Assembly: GCA_025463785.1 (NCBI GenBank)
Contig: JAODBD010000014.1
Location: forward strand, 124,001 to 188,000
Source: Glaciihabitans sp.
GTDB taxonomy: Bacteria; Actinomycetota; Actinomycetes; Actinomycetales; Microbacteriaceae
Direction: 5' to 3'
DNA length: 64,000 nt
Below the pieces are notes generated by a model. It saw only the letters and a list, made by a program, of their open reading frames with translations. It had not been told where the DNA came from and did not search any database. Positions 35,163 through 44,426 of the stretch are shown one piece after another. Every line of letters begins with the position of its first letter. Within the stretch, counting starts at the first letter, position 1. The translations under genes and the position numbers were made by a program.

Positions 35163-38100
35163 CTACCAGATGAATTGACGCAGGAACTTGATCTCCGCAT
35201 TCACGTCCGTGGGTTCTCCGTAACTGTCGTTATGAATGAAGCCGCGATTTGCGTTTACGCATGCCCTCTCATACCTATGGCATTCCTGGCAAAACTCGTC
35301 GTACGGCGTACACCACGAGCGAACGTCCAAGTCGACTCTTCGTGTAACCGTGCTGTAGGAGCGAAACGAATAACTGGTGTCGTAGGAATACTTCGGTCGA
35401 TTCGCCAGTCCCCAGATGAAAGTTCCGTCCGACTTCCCATTCCCAGCGGCATCGATTTTTTCACCGGAGTAGTAGCTGGGGTCACCCAATAACGCGATGC
35501 CCATCAGGTTGTTTTTTGCCGTCGCCTTCAGTTTGTTGAAGTTTGAACTGGAATCGGTCAACTCATCAATGATGTATGCGCCTTGGGAATGCCCTGACAA
35601 TATGACCGTTGTGTACGGGCACGTCGCTGCGAGGTTGTTCAACTCCGCCGTGAGCGACACTAGGCCATCCGCGACGCTTTTCGGCCATGACCCGGACGCG
35701 GGGTATGCGATCGCCTCCGTGAAAATTTTCGGACTCGCGGTAGAAGCGCGAATAGTTTTTACCAGCCTGTACTCAGGGTCTTTGTTGTTTCCGTATCCGT
35801 CGCCGGGGCTCGGGGTGCCGTAACCGTTCTGGTTTATATAGATGTTCTTGTCGGATTTCGATATCGTTCCACGATCTGAGTTCGTTCCTCGGAGGGTAAG
35901 CAGGTCTACCGTTCCGCAGCGTATTGGCGCCGCGCTCGAGCTCTGCGCTGTGCTCTGTATCGTCTGCGCTTGGGTCCCCGCTGCGGCCATTCCGCTGGCG
36001 AAGTTCGGGTCTGCTGTTGCGACAAACGAATACCACGGCGATGTCTCTGATTCGATTACGCCGTTGTAGTTTTTTGGCCCCTGTATCTGGACTTGCCAGT
36101 AGTAAGTGGTACCGGCTGTGAGCATCCCGCTGGGGACGCTGTACGTTGCGGCAGTCAACGACGAATCGATCACTCCCGTACCATCAGAATTAGTTGCGAG
36201 CGTGTAAAGGTAGGTCGAATTCGACGTCACGGGAGCGCCATCTGTCGTGACCCACAGCGCGGGGGCGAGATCGTCGGAGTTGGTTCCATTCGCGATGTTC
36301 GGGACGAGATTCGCGTTGACCCAGTCACCCGCGCCGAAGGTGAAACTCTCCGATGACGTTGCGGGACCATCCGTGACTTCTGCGACTGAAGTCTCGATGT
36401 CGTGCCCGGCTGCGCCAGCGGGGACCGTGACGGGAACTGTTGTCGTTGCGGTCGAGCTGAGTGCGACTTCGGCGAGCCCTTGCCCGTCGAGTGTGATGTC
36501 GAGCGACCCCGAGCCATCCGGCGCGGCTGCCGCTGTGACCTGGCATGTGACGGTACTCGTAGGTGGCGTTTGATCCCATTGGCCGTTGGTGATCGCGGGA
36601 CAGGAGACGACCGGTGGTGGCAGCACTTCCTTGTTCACGATCGATGAGACAGGAAGGGTGGACCAGTCGCTCCATGCACTTGTGTATGTTGCGTCTGAAG
36701 CTTGTGATCTGACGTAGTAGGTACCCTCGGACAACGGTTGGGTTGTGCAGGCGGCGGCCTCACTGTTTGCGACAATCGGAGACACACATGTCTGAACGAG
36801 GGACCCCGAGCTGGTGTCCTTGGCGGAACGAATCTCGAATGTGGTCGATGCGGGCGACGAGTCATTGGTCGTCGCATGCAAGGTAGGTGTGAAGTTTGTG
36901 GCGCTGGGGTCGTCAGGGTTGCCAGGGTCGGGGACTGTCACCCACGGGTCGGCGGCAAACCCGGTTGGGGTGCTCGGGCCAGGATTTGTGAACCCCAGGG
37001 ACGCTGTCGTGCCGGCGGTTCCATAGGACGAGTCCGCGCTGGAGGTGATCGAGTGCATGCCGCCCTGGGTGGACACTGCCACCGTCTGCGATGTGGTGGT
37101 TGTGCTGCTGAAAGGTTGTGCAGGCAGCTCCACTCCATCGAGATAGGTATCCAGTGAGCCGTTCGTCGAATCGTATGTGCCATTGCTCACGCTCACCGTA
37201 CACACCACTGGCGCGCTCGGAACCGTCGATGATGCGTAGCCATCGACGTATGGCGCCGGGCAGTTGATCGTTGGTTTGGCAAGGCTAGGTGCTTGATACC
37301 AGCCCTCGACATCGACGATCACGTTGATTGATCCGCTGGAGCTGTTTTGAATCGTGACGCCTCCATCAGCACCTAGGGATACAACGTCGAACGCGAAGGT
37401 CGATACCCCGGAATAGAACTGTTGCGCCGATTGCCCCGGACTGGCGTCATCCGCAAAGACTTGGATGTGGCCTTGGGCCCCGCTCCCCGGTGAGATTTCA
37501 ACGTTCGCCGCGACTGCTGCGATGCCGGCGCCCATGTAAGGAAGTCCGGCTATACCGGCGACCGGGATTGTCACCGATGCACCGGCGGCAATCGGCGCGG
37601 AGGGAGACGCTGAGTTGAAGACGCGTGCCGCCGCTCCAGTGAATTCACCCGCTGAAGTGGTGCCATCAGAGGCCGTGAAATACCCCTCGACCCCAACAGA
37701 GAGACTCACCGATCCGGAGCCCGCTCCGATGTAGATCGTGATGTCCCCCGTTGAATTTAGTGGCACCGCGGTCGTCCACTCATAGTTTCTGCCCGCTGGC
37801 CAGTTCAACGAAGTCGTTGGTTTCGCGGTACCCGCCGGATACGGCGTCAGGTAGCCTCCCGTGGAGCCGCCATTGGCTTCGATGATGTCGAACATGACAG
37901 ACGAGGCGCTCGATGGAATTCCGCCGAGTCCCGCGACCGGAAATGTTACATAGGAGCCAGCCGGGTACTGCGTGGAGCCAGAGTTATAAATCTGAGTTGC
38001 ATTCGTCGGAACGTATCCACCGCCGGCGGCATTTCCCCCGGTGAAATAGCCCTCCACGTCGATCATTAGGTCGGTCGATGCTGTAGGCCCGACTTGGATC

Positions 38101-38540
38101 TTTCCATCGGCTCCGACCGGTATCACTGCGGTGTTGGAAATGGTATTTCCCGCCAGATACGTGGCGTACGGGAGCGCGGTGTTGGGCGTCGTGGTGCCAT
38201 CTGCGTCAGCGTGCAACACGCCTGCCGCGGACGCATTCACCACGGTGAATGTGACTTGAACAGCTGACACGTTGGACGTCGGTATGCCTCCCTGGCCGTC
38301 TATTCCGATTGCATACCAATGTCCGCCCGTGAGTTTGGCAATTGGCAACCCGCCCGTGCCGTATCGAGTGTCAAGTGCCCGCGTCTGCAATGCGGTGAAC
38401 AAACCACCCGCACTAGTCGTGGCTGCCGAGGCAGTGGCGGTAGTGTTCGTGGTTGCTCCGACCACACCCCCAATCACAAGCGCGAACGCTGCAAGGGAAC
38501 CGGCGAACAGGCGAAGGCGGGATTTGCGCAACAGGATCAA
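35163..38540 (-). CDS. Large modular secreted protein with C-terminal cutinase-like esterase
   Basis: 1125 residues from a TTG. Residues 1-42 form a signal peptide. Three tandem beta modules of about 125-140 residues follow, each ending in a VEGYF/VEGWY motif (MIDVEGYFTGG, SVGVEGYFTAS, IVDVEGWYQAP). Then come Ig-like and Fn3-like segments (about 440-870: PTINCPAPYVDGYA, TFEIRSAKDTSSGS, VVSCPAITNGQWD, TTYYWQVQI). Residues about 900-1125 look like an alpha/beta-hydrolase of cutinase type: Ser985 in GHSQGA, Asp1081 in WCTPYDEFC and His1103 in GFIHNDSY form a full triad with the disulfide-flanked Asp typical of cutinases. It probably hydrolyses an ester polymer or lipid outside the cell. Composition is less GC-rich than the core genes and it sits among recombination debris, suggesting acquisition. 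Confidence 0.8.
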   Translation of the reverse strand: MILLRKSRLRLFAGSLAAFALVIGGVVGATTNTTATASAATTSAGGLFTALQTRALDTRYGTGGLPIAKLTGGHWYAIGIDGQGGIPTSNVSAVQVTFTVVNASAAGVLHADADGTTTPNTALPYATYLAGNTISNTAVIPVGADGKIQVGPTASTDLMIDVEGYFTGGNAAGGGYVPTNATQIYNSGSTQYPAGSYVTFPVAGLGGIPSSASSVMFDIIEANGGSTGGYLTPYPAGTAKPTTSLNWPAGRNYEWTTAVPLNSTGDITIYIGAGSGSVSLSVGVEGYFTASDGTTSAGEFTGAAARVFNSASPSAPIAAGASVTIPVAGIAGLPYMGAGIAAVAANVEISPGSGAQGHIQVFADDASPGQSAQQFYSGVSTFAFDVVSLGADGGVTIQNSSSGSINVIVDVEGWYQAPSLAKPTINCPAPYVDGYASSTVPSAPVVCTVSVSNGTYDSTNGSLDTYLDGVELPAQPFSSTTTTSQTVAVSTQGGMHSITSSADSSYGTAGTTASLGFTNPGPSTPTGFAADPWVTVPDPGNPDDPSATNFTPTLHATTNDSSPASTTFEIRSAKDTSSGSLVQTCVSPIVANSEAAACTTQPLSEGTYYVRSQASDATYTSAWSDWSTLPVSSIVNKEVLPPPVVSCPAITNGQWDQTPPTSTVTCQVTAAAAPDGSGSLDITLDGQGLAEVALSSTATTTVPVTVPAGAAGHDIETSVAEVTDGPATSSESFTFGAGDWVNANLVPNIANGTNSDDLAPALWVTTDGAPVTSNSTYLYTLATNSDGTGVIDSSLTAATYSVPSGMLTAGTTYYWQVQIQGPKNYNGVIESETSPWYSFVATADPNFASGMAAAGTQAQTIQSTAQSSSAAPIRCGTVDLLTLRGTNSDRGTISKSDKNIYINQNGYGTPSPGDGYGNNKDPEYRLVKTIRASTASPKIFTEAIAYPASGSWPKSVADGLVSLTAELNNLAATCPYTTVILSGHSQGAYIIDELTDSSSNFNKLKATAKNNLMGIALLGDPSYYSGEKIDAAGNGKSDGTFIWGLANRPKYSYDTSYSFRSYSTVTRRVDLDVRSWCTPYDEFCQECHRYERACVNANRGFIHNDSYGEPTDVNAEIKFLRQFIW

Positions 38541-38793
38541 CTTTCGATGGGGGATGAAACCAAGGCAAATGAAGAAATCGAACTTCCTTCGACTACGAAG
38601 GTCGACTAAAGCTACCGCATTGGAAACTTCGAAACCTCAATAGTTCGTTCCACATAGCCGCCCTTGTCCACCCAAGTTCGGGGCCCTGCGGCGGACGTAA
38701 CCCAGGTGCCTTGCGTGGGTTCGAGACACTCCACACAGCGGGACGTGACCACACGAGACGATCCTCCAGTCGGCAGAAGTGAGGATTACCTGA
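38541..38793. other. Spacer between cutinase-like gene and recombinase fragment
   Basis: No complete gene. The last 30 bases before 38791 still encode AEVRIT in the recombinase frame, followed by a TGA at 38791-38793, so the recombinase remnant starts to fade out here. Confidence 0.4.
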
Positions 38794-39723
38794 GGGTCAC
38801 ATGACGGCAAACATGACGCACTCGTGTCACCCCAAACCTGGGATGCGGTCCAAGATGTCATGGCATCCCGTGTGTCCGGTGAAAAGGTTCGCATCCACAA
38901 TCACTACCTCAAGAGCACCATCTTCTGCGGGGCGTGTGGCAGCCGTCTCGTCGTTCAACTCTCGAAAAACCGACACGACGTCGTCTACGACTACTTCATG
39001 TGCGTCGGGCGCCACCTCAAGCGCAACGACTGCGTCCAGCCCGTCGTGCCAATACACGTTGTCGAGGACAAGATCGTCGACCGTTACAAGTCCATTGCGC
39101 TGTCTCCAACCTTTCGGGGGATGCTGGAGCGGCAGCTAACCGACGAGCTACGAATCGATCTCGAAACTGAACATCAACTGCGTCCCGAGCTTGAATCACG
39201 GCGCGAAGCACTGACAGCAAAACGCATGAAACTCCTCGAGGCCCACTACGCGGGTGCAATCCCAGTTGAACTGCTCAAATCCGAGCAAGATCTCATTTCA
39301 CGCCAACTCGCCGACGTCAACGAACGGCTGCAGCGGTCCACGCTAGACGAGCAGAAGCTGAGAAGGACAATGGAAGCTGCACTCGCGCTTTCCGAGAACT
39401 GTTACGAGGCCTACCGGCGCGCTCCGGACCATATTCGTCGTCTGTTCAATCAGGCATTCTTCACACGAGTACTCGTCGACGTCGAGGCGAACATCACCGT
39501 CGAGCTTGCACAACCATTCGAGGCGCTCCTCGAGCGCGCACCTTCGCCAGTGGAGAGCGCACTTGCGGCTAGAGCAGCCTCTTCGAGCGACAATTCGAGG
39601 AAAAACAAAGAACCCCGACCGGCGCTTTTCGCAGGTCGGGGTTCGAATGAGGTGCTAATGGTGGGCCCCGCGGGGCTCGAACCCGCGACCAACGGATTAA
39701 AAGTCCGATGCTCTACCAACTGA
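38794..39723 (+). pseudogene. Large serine recombinase, C-terminal fragment running into tRNA-Lys
   Basis: The visible frame starts just after an in-frame TGA (38791-38793). It reads HDGKHDALVSPQTWDAVQDV, the usual recombinase domain end, then the zinc beta-ribbon (IFCGACGSRLVVQ ... YFMCVGRHLKRNDC; Cys pairs spaced as expected) and the long coiled coil (ELESRREALTAKRMKLLEAH). The N-terminal resolvase domain with the nucleophilic Ser is missing. The last 30 or so codons run antisense through the tRNA terminator and tRNA, giving a meaningless tail (VGPAGLEPATN). It is therefore a non-functional remnant of an integrated element. Confidence 0.85.
39600..39644 (-). terminator. Rho-independent terminator of tRNA-Lys
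   Basis: Perfect 11-bp stem (GAACCCCGACC / GGTCGGGGTTC, 39610-39644) with a 13-nt loop. On the minus strand it is followed by TTTGTTTTT (39601-39609). Placed 14 bp after the tRNA 3' end. Confidence 0.85.
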
Positions 39724-39734
39724 GCTAGAGGCCC
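39659..39734 (-). tRNA. tRNA-Lys (anticodon TTT)
   Basis: 76 nt including an encoded CCA. On the minus strand the 5' acceptor arm GGGCCTC pairs with the 3' arm GGGGCCC (one T-G wobble); the D loop contains AGCTCAGTTGGTAGAG, the anticodon loop is CTTTTAA with TTT at its centre, and the T arm is CGCGGGTTCGAGCCCCGCG. The antisense reading frame of the recombinase fragment enters this gene. Confidence 0.95.
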
Positions 39735-39799
39735 GCGGATACAAATGTAGCGCCTATCGTTGTCACCAACCGCATCCTGTCGACCGAGGAGAAAATTCT

Positions 39800-41512
39800 G
39801 TGACCGTCCTGTTGGTCGGTTTTATCGGCGGCCTCGTCGCGGGCATCTCGCCCTGCATTTTGCCGGTACTTCCCGTCATATTCTTCTCTGGCGGCACGCA
39901 GTCCGCCCGCGAGGGCGATGCTTCTCGCGGCGTGTTGGGCGGCCGCCGGCCGTACATGGTCATTCTCGGGCTTGTGCTGAGTTTTAGCGTTTTCACGCTC
40001 TCGGGATCGTTCTTGCTTAGCCTTCTGCACCTCCCTCAGGACACGATCATCTGGATCGGGATTGTTGCGCTTGTTCTGGTCGCGCTCGGCCTGATCGTGC
40101 CTCCATTCGAACGCATTCTCGAGAAGCCGTTCGCATGGATACCTCAACGCGAGGCAAAGGGCGATCGGGGTGGATTCTTACTTGGACTCACCCTCGGCGC
40201 GGTCTTCGTGCCCTGCGCCGGGCCCGTCCTCGCCGTTGTCGCCGCGGCGGGTGGCGGCTTAACGGCGCAGACCCTTGCCGAGACGTTTGCATTCGCCGTC
40301 GGCGTCGCCATTCCACTTCTCGTGTTCGCCCTGGCCGGCAGGCGACTCGCCGAGCGAATTAGTGCGTTTCGACGTCACCAGCGCGGCATCCGCGTCGCGG
40401 CTGGCGTTGTGATGCTGGCGCTCGCCGTCGCGGTCGTGCCGGTGTTCAACCTGCCGACGTTGCTGCTTCGACTGGTGCCCGACTACACGAGCCAGTTGCA
40501 GGCGGCCGCTGCAGGCATCGGCGCAACCGTCGGATTTGGGGGCGCTGTTTCAGGCACAAACGCGCCGGGCAGCGCCGCCTGCGCCGCCGGCGCCGCCACG
40601 CTCGTCAACTGTGGCACCGCGCCCGCGTTCACCGGTATCACCGGCTGGTTCAACACCGCAAACGACCAGCCGCTCACCCTCAAGAGCCTGCGCGGCAAGG
40701 TCGTGCTCATCGACTTTTGGGCGTACTCCTGCATCAACTGCCAGCGCTCGACTCCGCACCTGGATGCCTGGTACTCCTCATATCAGAAGGATGGGCTCGA
40801 GATCGTCGGCATCCACGCGCCGGAGTACGCCTTCGAGCACGTCGAGGCGAACGTCAAGGCGAGCGCCGCGGAGCAGGGCATCAAATATCCGGTCGCTCTC
40901 GATAACAATTTCGCCACCTGGAACGCATACAGCAACCAGTACTGGCCCGCCGAATACCTGATCGATGCCAAAGGCCAGGTTCGTCACATCGCGTTCGGAG
41001 AGGGTGATTACGCCGGCACCGAGAAACTGATCAGGCAGCTTCTGGCGGATGCTAACCCGTCACTGTCGCTTCCGGCCGCGACCGACGTGCCAGACACGAC
41101 TCCCACGAAGGCGCTCACCCCCGAGACGTACCTCGGAAGCGAGCGCGCCCCGCAGGACAGCTTCCAGAGCCCGGGGGGCTACAAGCAGGGCACCGCGACG
41201 TACACGTTCCCGTCGGGCGGTCTCGGCCAGAACGACCTTGCGTTCAGCGGAACCATCAAGACGACCGCCCAGTCAATCACTGCCGAAAATGGGCCGGCAT
41301 CCATCAGGCTGCATTATGAGGGCGCGCACGTGTACCTCAACGTCGGCGGTACCGGCACGCTCACGGTGACCGATTCGCAGGGAACTCGCACGATCCCGGT
41401 GTCCGGTCCGCCGGATATCCGCGATGTGCTGGCTGCCGGCGGTTACCGCAACTCGACGGTGACTATCCAGCTGAGCAAGGGCCTCACCGCGTACTCGTTC
41501 ACGTTCGGATAG
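39800..41512 (+). CDS. DipZ-like CcdA-thioredoxin fusion protein
   Basis: 570 residues from a GTG. The N-terminal part (about 1-215) is a CcdA/DsbD-type membrane domain with redox cysteines in GISPCILPVLPVI and VFVPCAGPVLAVVAAAGGG. Next comes an exported thioredoxin-like domain (about 280-410) with the CxxC motif DFWAYSCINCQRSTP, IHAPEYAFEHV and PAEYLIDAKGQVRH. A C-terminal beta-sandwich (about 440-570: LAFSGTIKTTAQSITAEN) completes the DipZ architecture known from Mycobacterium. It would carry reducing power across the membrane to extracytoplasmic thiols, for example in cytochrome c or oxidative-stress repair. Confidence 0.93.
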   Translation: MTVLLVGFIGGLVAGISPCILPVLPVIFFSGGTQSAREGDASRGVLGGRRPYMVILGLVLSFSVFTLSGSFLLSLLHLPQDTIIWIGIVALVLVALGLIVPPFERILEKPFAWIPQREAKGDRGGFLLGLTLGAVFVPCAGPVLAVVAAAGGGLTAQTLAETFAFAVGVAIPLLVFALAGRRLAERISAFRRHQRGIRVAAGVVMLALAVAVVPVFNLPTLLLRLVPDYTSQLQAAAAGIGATVGFGGAVSGTNAPGSAACAAGAATLVNCGTAPAFTGITGWFNTANDQPLTLKSLRGKVVLIDFWAYSCINCQRSTPHLDAWYSSYQKDGLEIVGIHAPEYAFEHVEANVKASAAEQGIKYPVALDNNFATWNAYSNQYWPAEYLIDAKGQVRHIAFGEGDYAGTEKLIRQLLADANPSLSLPAATDVPDTTPTKALTPETYLGSERAPQDSFQSPGGYKQGTATYTFPSGGLGQNDLAFSGTIKTTAQSITAENGPASIRLHYEGAHVYLNVGGTGTLTVTDSQGTRTIPVSGPPDIRDVLAAGGYRNSTVTIQLSKGLTAYSFTFG

Positions 41513-41550
41513 TCAGTCCCCGCTGCACCGACGCCAGGCTTGCTCAGCAG

Positions 41551-41568
41551 CGCGCCGTTACCGGCGCG
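41551..41568. terminator. Hairpin after dipZ-like gene
   Basis: CGCGCCG and CGGCGCG form a 7-bp perfect stem with TTAC loop, about 40 bp after the stop of the DipZ-like gene. There is no T-tract. Confidence 0.4.
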
Positions 41569-41594
41569 TGTGGGCCCAGCCTAGGCTGGATGCG

Positions 41595-42224
41595 ATGGCC
41601 GACGATTTTCACAAGCCCACCCAGTATTCCGGCGACAAGTTCGACACCTACGAAGGTGGAGAGGACCCCGCCGCGATCCTGCGCGTCGCGCACGACACCG
41701 CCCACGCGCTGGTTGACCGCGTTCGCGATAACGATGATCCCGAGGTGCTGGCCAGGCTGATCGCCTACACGGATGACCACGGCATCGATGCGATCGCCGA
41801 GCTCTGGGCGCGCTCCAGCGCAAGGAGTCTGCCGGGAGCGCTCTGGCGGATCTACCTCATGCGACTCCTCATTCGGCAGGATCCGGATGGCACAAGCCTC
41901 CTTTTCCAGCGAGGCAGCGAGGTGCTCCAGACGATCGACACCGCGGTGGCCGGTGCCCCGATGCCGACGGGCCCGGAGGAGATCACCGCGCTCGCCGACG
42001 AGATTCTTCGCGGCGTCTTCACGGGTGATTTCGGCATCGCGCTCGACCGGGCAGGCGCTTTCTGCAGGATCTGCGCCGCCGGGGCCACGAGCATTGCGGA
42101 TGACGCCGATTTCACTAATCCGGACCGCGCGACCGAACTCACATCCCGCGCAGACCGCTTCGCGATCACGGCAGACGAGTTCACGACCTGCGCGCGCCTG
42201 CAGCGCATTGGGCAGCTGGACTGA
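41595..42224 (+). CDS. Conserved actinobacterial hypothetical protein
   Basis: 209 residues from the ATG at 41595; an in-frame GTG at 41568 lies in the preceding hairpin and is unlikely. Helical and acidic, with FHKPTQYSGDKFDTYEGGED, GIDAIAELWARSSARSLPGA, LWRIYLMRLLIRQDP and ILRGVFTGDFGIALDRAGAF. I recognise it as a widely conserved actinobacterial protein often mislabelled as an RNA polymerase beta subunit; it has none of that protein's motifs. Function unknown; conserved here between dipZ and the pst operon. Confidence 0.75.
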   Translation: MADDFHKPTQYSGDKFDTYEGGEDPAAILRVAHDTAHALVDRVRDNDDPEVLARLIAYTDDHGIDAIAELWARSSARSLPGALWRIYLMRLLIRQDPDGTSLLFQRGSEVLQTIDTAVAGAPMPTGPEEITALADEILRGVFTGDFGIALDRAGAFCRICAAGATSIADDADFTNPDRATELTSRADRFAITADEFTTCARLQRIGQLD

Positions 42225-42434
42225 TCGCCGCGCCCGCCAGCTGACTGCCCCTTCAGCGTTTCCCGGAAACTCATCGGGTAAACTTGTCTTTCCGGGCCGC
42301 AGTAACCCCGGGCTCCACTAATAGCCGCTTCGAGCGGCCTTGCGCCGAGAGGCGTTCTGCGGCCCGGTTCCCCACTTCGAGGCGCCCGCTCCCCATCCCC
42401 ATCCCCATCCTGATCGCGAACCCCATAATTCCGC
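42225..42434. other. Intergenic hairpins and CCCCAT repeats before pstB end
   Basis: Contains an 8-bp stem CCCGGAAA/TTTCCGGG (42262-42296), a 6-bp GCCGCT/AGCGGC hairpin with a 3-nt loop (42324-42338), and three tandem CCCCAT units (42390-42407). The hairpins may terminate transcription from both sides of this convergent gap. No gene seen. Confidence 0.5.
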
Positions 42435-42490
42435 GAGTTGCCCACTCTGGTCGGGTATCCGGCGAGAAACCCGACAAACGTGGGCAACTC
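42435..42490. repeat. 56-bp inverted repeat, family B copy 1
   Basis: Perfect 11-bp arms GAGTTGCCCAC (42435-42445) and GTGGGCAACTC (42480-42490). Its reverse complement shares the arms and inner blocks TTTGTCG and ACCCG with the 56-bp repeat inside mshD (50355-50410). Lies between the convergent 41595-42224 gene and pstB. Confidence 0.85.
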
Positions 42491-42527
42491 ACGATGGTGG
42501 TGGGCGCGGGCGCGGGCGGGTCCCGGG

Positions 42528-43307
42528 CTAGCCGAACTTGCCGGAGACGTAGTCTTCGGTCGCCTGAACACTCGGGTTCGAGAACATCGTGTTGGTGTCG
42601 TTGTACTCGATGAGCCTGCCGGGCTTGCCCGTGCCCGCGATGTTGAAGAACGCAGTGCGATCCGACACCCGGCTGGCCTGCTGCATGTTGTGAGTGACGA
42701 TCACGATCGTGTACTGCTGTTTGAGCTCCTCGATGAGGTCTTCGATCGCCAGCGTCGAGATCGGATCGAGCGCGGAGCACGGCTCGTCCATCAGGATGAC
42801 CTCCGGCGAGACCGCGATGGCCCGCGCAATGCAGAGTCGCTGCTGCTGGCCACCCGAGAGCCCCGACGCGGGCAGCGCCAGCCGGTCCTTGACCTCGTTC
42901 CAGAGGTTCGCGCCCTGCAGCGATTTCTCGAGCAGCGCATCCGCGTCTGTCTTCGACATGCGACGGTTATTGAGCCTCACACCGGCGAGCACGTTGTCGC
43001 GAATCGACATTGTCGGGAACGGATTCGGCCGCTGGAACACCATGCCGACCTGGCGGCGCACGAGTACTGGATCGACTCCGGGGCCGTAGAGGTTGTTGCC
43101 GTCGATGAGTACTTCACCCTCGACGCGCGCGCCGGGGATCACCTCGTGCATGCGGTTCAGGGTGCGCAGGAACGTCGACTTGCCGCATCCGCTCGGCCCG
43201 ATGAAGGCCGTGACGGTGCGAGGTTCGATGGTGAGCGTGACATCCTCAACGGCCTTGAACTTGCTGTAGTAGACGTTCAGATCATTGACTTCGATGCGCT
43301 TCGACAC
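42528..43307 (-). CDS. pstB: Phosphate ABC transporter ATPase
   Basis: 259 residues, typical PstB length. Walker [10 protein letters not shown] (about residue 40), Q-loop [14 protein letters not shown], signature LSGGQQQRL, Walker [14 protein letters not shown] and the switch His in VTHNM. Powers high-affinity phosphate import with PstS, PstC and PstA. Last gene of the minus-strand pstSCAB operon; phoU is not in this operon but at 55358. Confidence 0.98.
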   Translation of the reverse strand: MSKRIEVNDLNVYYSKFKAVEDVTLTIEPRTVTAFIGPSGCGKSTFLRTLNRMHEVIPGARVEGEVLIDGNNLYGPGVDPVLVRRQVGMVFQRPNPFPTMSIRDNVLAGVRLNNRRMSKTDADALLEKSLQGANLWNEVKDRLALPASGLSGGQQQRLCIARAIAVSPEVILMDEPCSALDPISTLAIEDLIEELKQQYTIVIVTHNMQQASRVSDRTAFFNIAGTGKPGRLIEYNDTNTMFSNPSVQATEDYVSGKFG

Positions 43308-43337
43308 TGGGTTTCCTTGGGTGTTGGGATGTCGCGG

Positions 43338-44426
43338 TCAGCGACCGAGTTTGGGGGAGAAGAAGCGCGCGACGAGGCGCGCGACGAGATTCAGGATCAT
43401 AACGATAAGAATGAGCGTGAGCGCGGTCGCCCACGCGCGGTTGATGTAGTCGCTCTGGATGGCGCCCTGCTGCGAATACTGCTGGTAGGCGAAGGCGGGC
43501 AGCGTCATCATCGGGTTGTTGAACAGGTCGTAGTTGACGCTGGTCGTGAAGCCGGCCGCCACGATGAGCGGTGCGGTCTCGCCAATGACGCGGGCGATGG
43601 CAAGCGTGATGCCGGTCGTGATGCCGGCAATGGATGTCGGGATGACGATCTTCAGGATCGTCAACCACTTCGGCACCCCGAGCGCGTACGACGCCTCGCG
43701 CAACTCGTTCGGCACGAGTTTCAGCATCTCCTCCGACGACCGCACGACGATCGGGATCATCAAGACCGCCAGCGCGACGGAACCGGAGATGCCCGAGCGG
43801 TATCCCGGGTTACCGGTGATCAGCGCGAACAGCGCGAAGGCGAACAGGCCGGCGACGATCGACGGGATGCCCGTCATGACGTCAACCAGGAACGTGATTA
43901 CTCGCGCGAGTGTGCCGCGCCCGTACTCGACCAGGTAGATCGAGGTCAAAAGCCCGATCGGGATCGAGATGATCGCCGCAGCCGCGGTGATCTCGAGCGT
44001 GCCGATGAGCGCGTGAACGACGCCGCCGTCTTCACCGAGGATGTTGCGCATCGACTCCGTGAAGAACGATGGCTCGATCATCCGGCCGAGGCCGTTTGCG
44101 ACAACCGTGTAGAGCAGCGAGACGAGCGGCAGGAGAACGATGATGAACGCCGTCGTCACGAGGGAGGTCACGAGGCGGTCCTTAGCGCGTCGCGCACCTT
44201 CCACCAGTCGCGAAAGAACGTAGATGAGGATGTCGAACAGGATCGTGCCGCAGAAAACGGTGCCGACGATGTTGAACGAGGTGGTGCCGCCGGCCAGCTG
44301 CACGAGCAGAAAGACCAGGCCGAGGAGGATCCAGCAGCCGACCAGCAGCATCCACGCGCTGCCCCTCGGCAGTCTGCCGGTGGTCAGGGAGTTGACGATC
44401 GGTCGCGCAGCAAGTTCCGTGGCCAT
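43338..44426 (-). CDS. pstA: Phosphate ABC transporter permease PstA
   Basis: 362 residues. An N-terminal pair of extra helices (MLLVGCWILLGLVFLLVQL) precedes the six-helix core, as is usual for actinobacterial PstA. EAA-type loop ELREASYALGVPKWLTILKI. The start codon overlaps the pstC stop by four bases (ATGA), and pstB follows after 30 bp. Confidence 0.96.
   Translation of the reverse strand: MATELAARPIVNSLTTGRLPRGSAWMLLVGCWILLGLVFLLVQLAGGTTSFNIVGTVFCGTILFDILIYVLSRLVEGARRAKDRLVTSLVTTAFIIVLLPLVSLLYTVVANGLGRMIEPSFFTESMRNILGEDGGVVHALIGTLEITAAAAIISIPIGLLTSIYLVEYGRGTLARVITFLVDVMTGIPSIVAGLFAFALFALITGNPGYRSGISGSVALAVLMIPIVVRSSEEMLKLVPNELREASYALGVPKWLTILKIVIPTSIAGITTGITLAIARVIGETAPLIVAAGFTTSVNYDLFNNPMMTLPAFAYQQYSQQGAIQSDYINRAWATALTLILIVMILNLVARLVARFFSPKLGR

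Noticed and set aside
39640-39720. C-terminal peptide VGPAGLEPATN on the plus strand
   Set aside because: It is the antisense translation of tRNA-Lys, a common artefact, not part of a functional protein.
41568-41594. Upstream GTG as start of the 41595-42224 gene
   Set aside because: It coincides with the end of the terminator hairpin and the added residues are not protein-like; the ATG at 41595 starts the conserved region.
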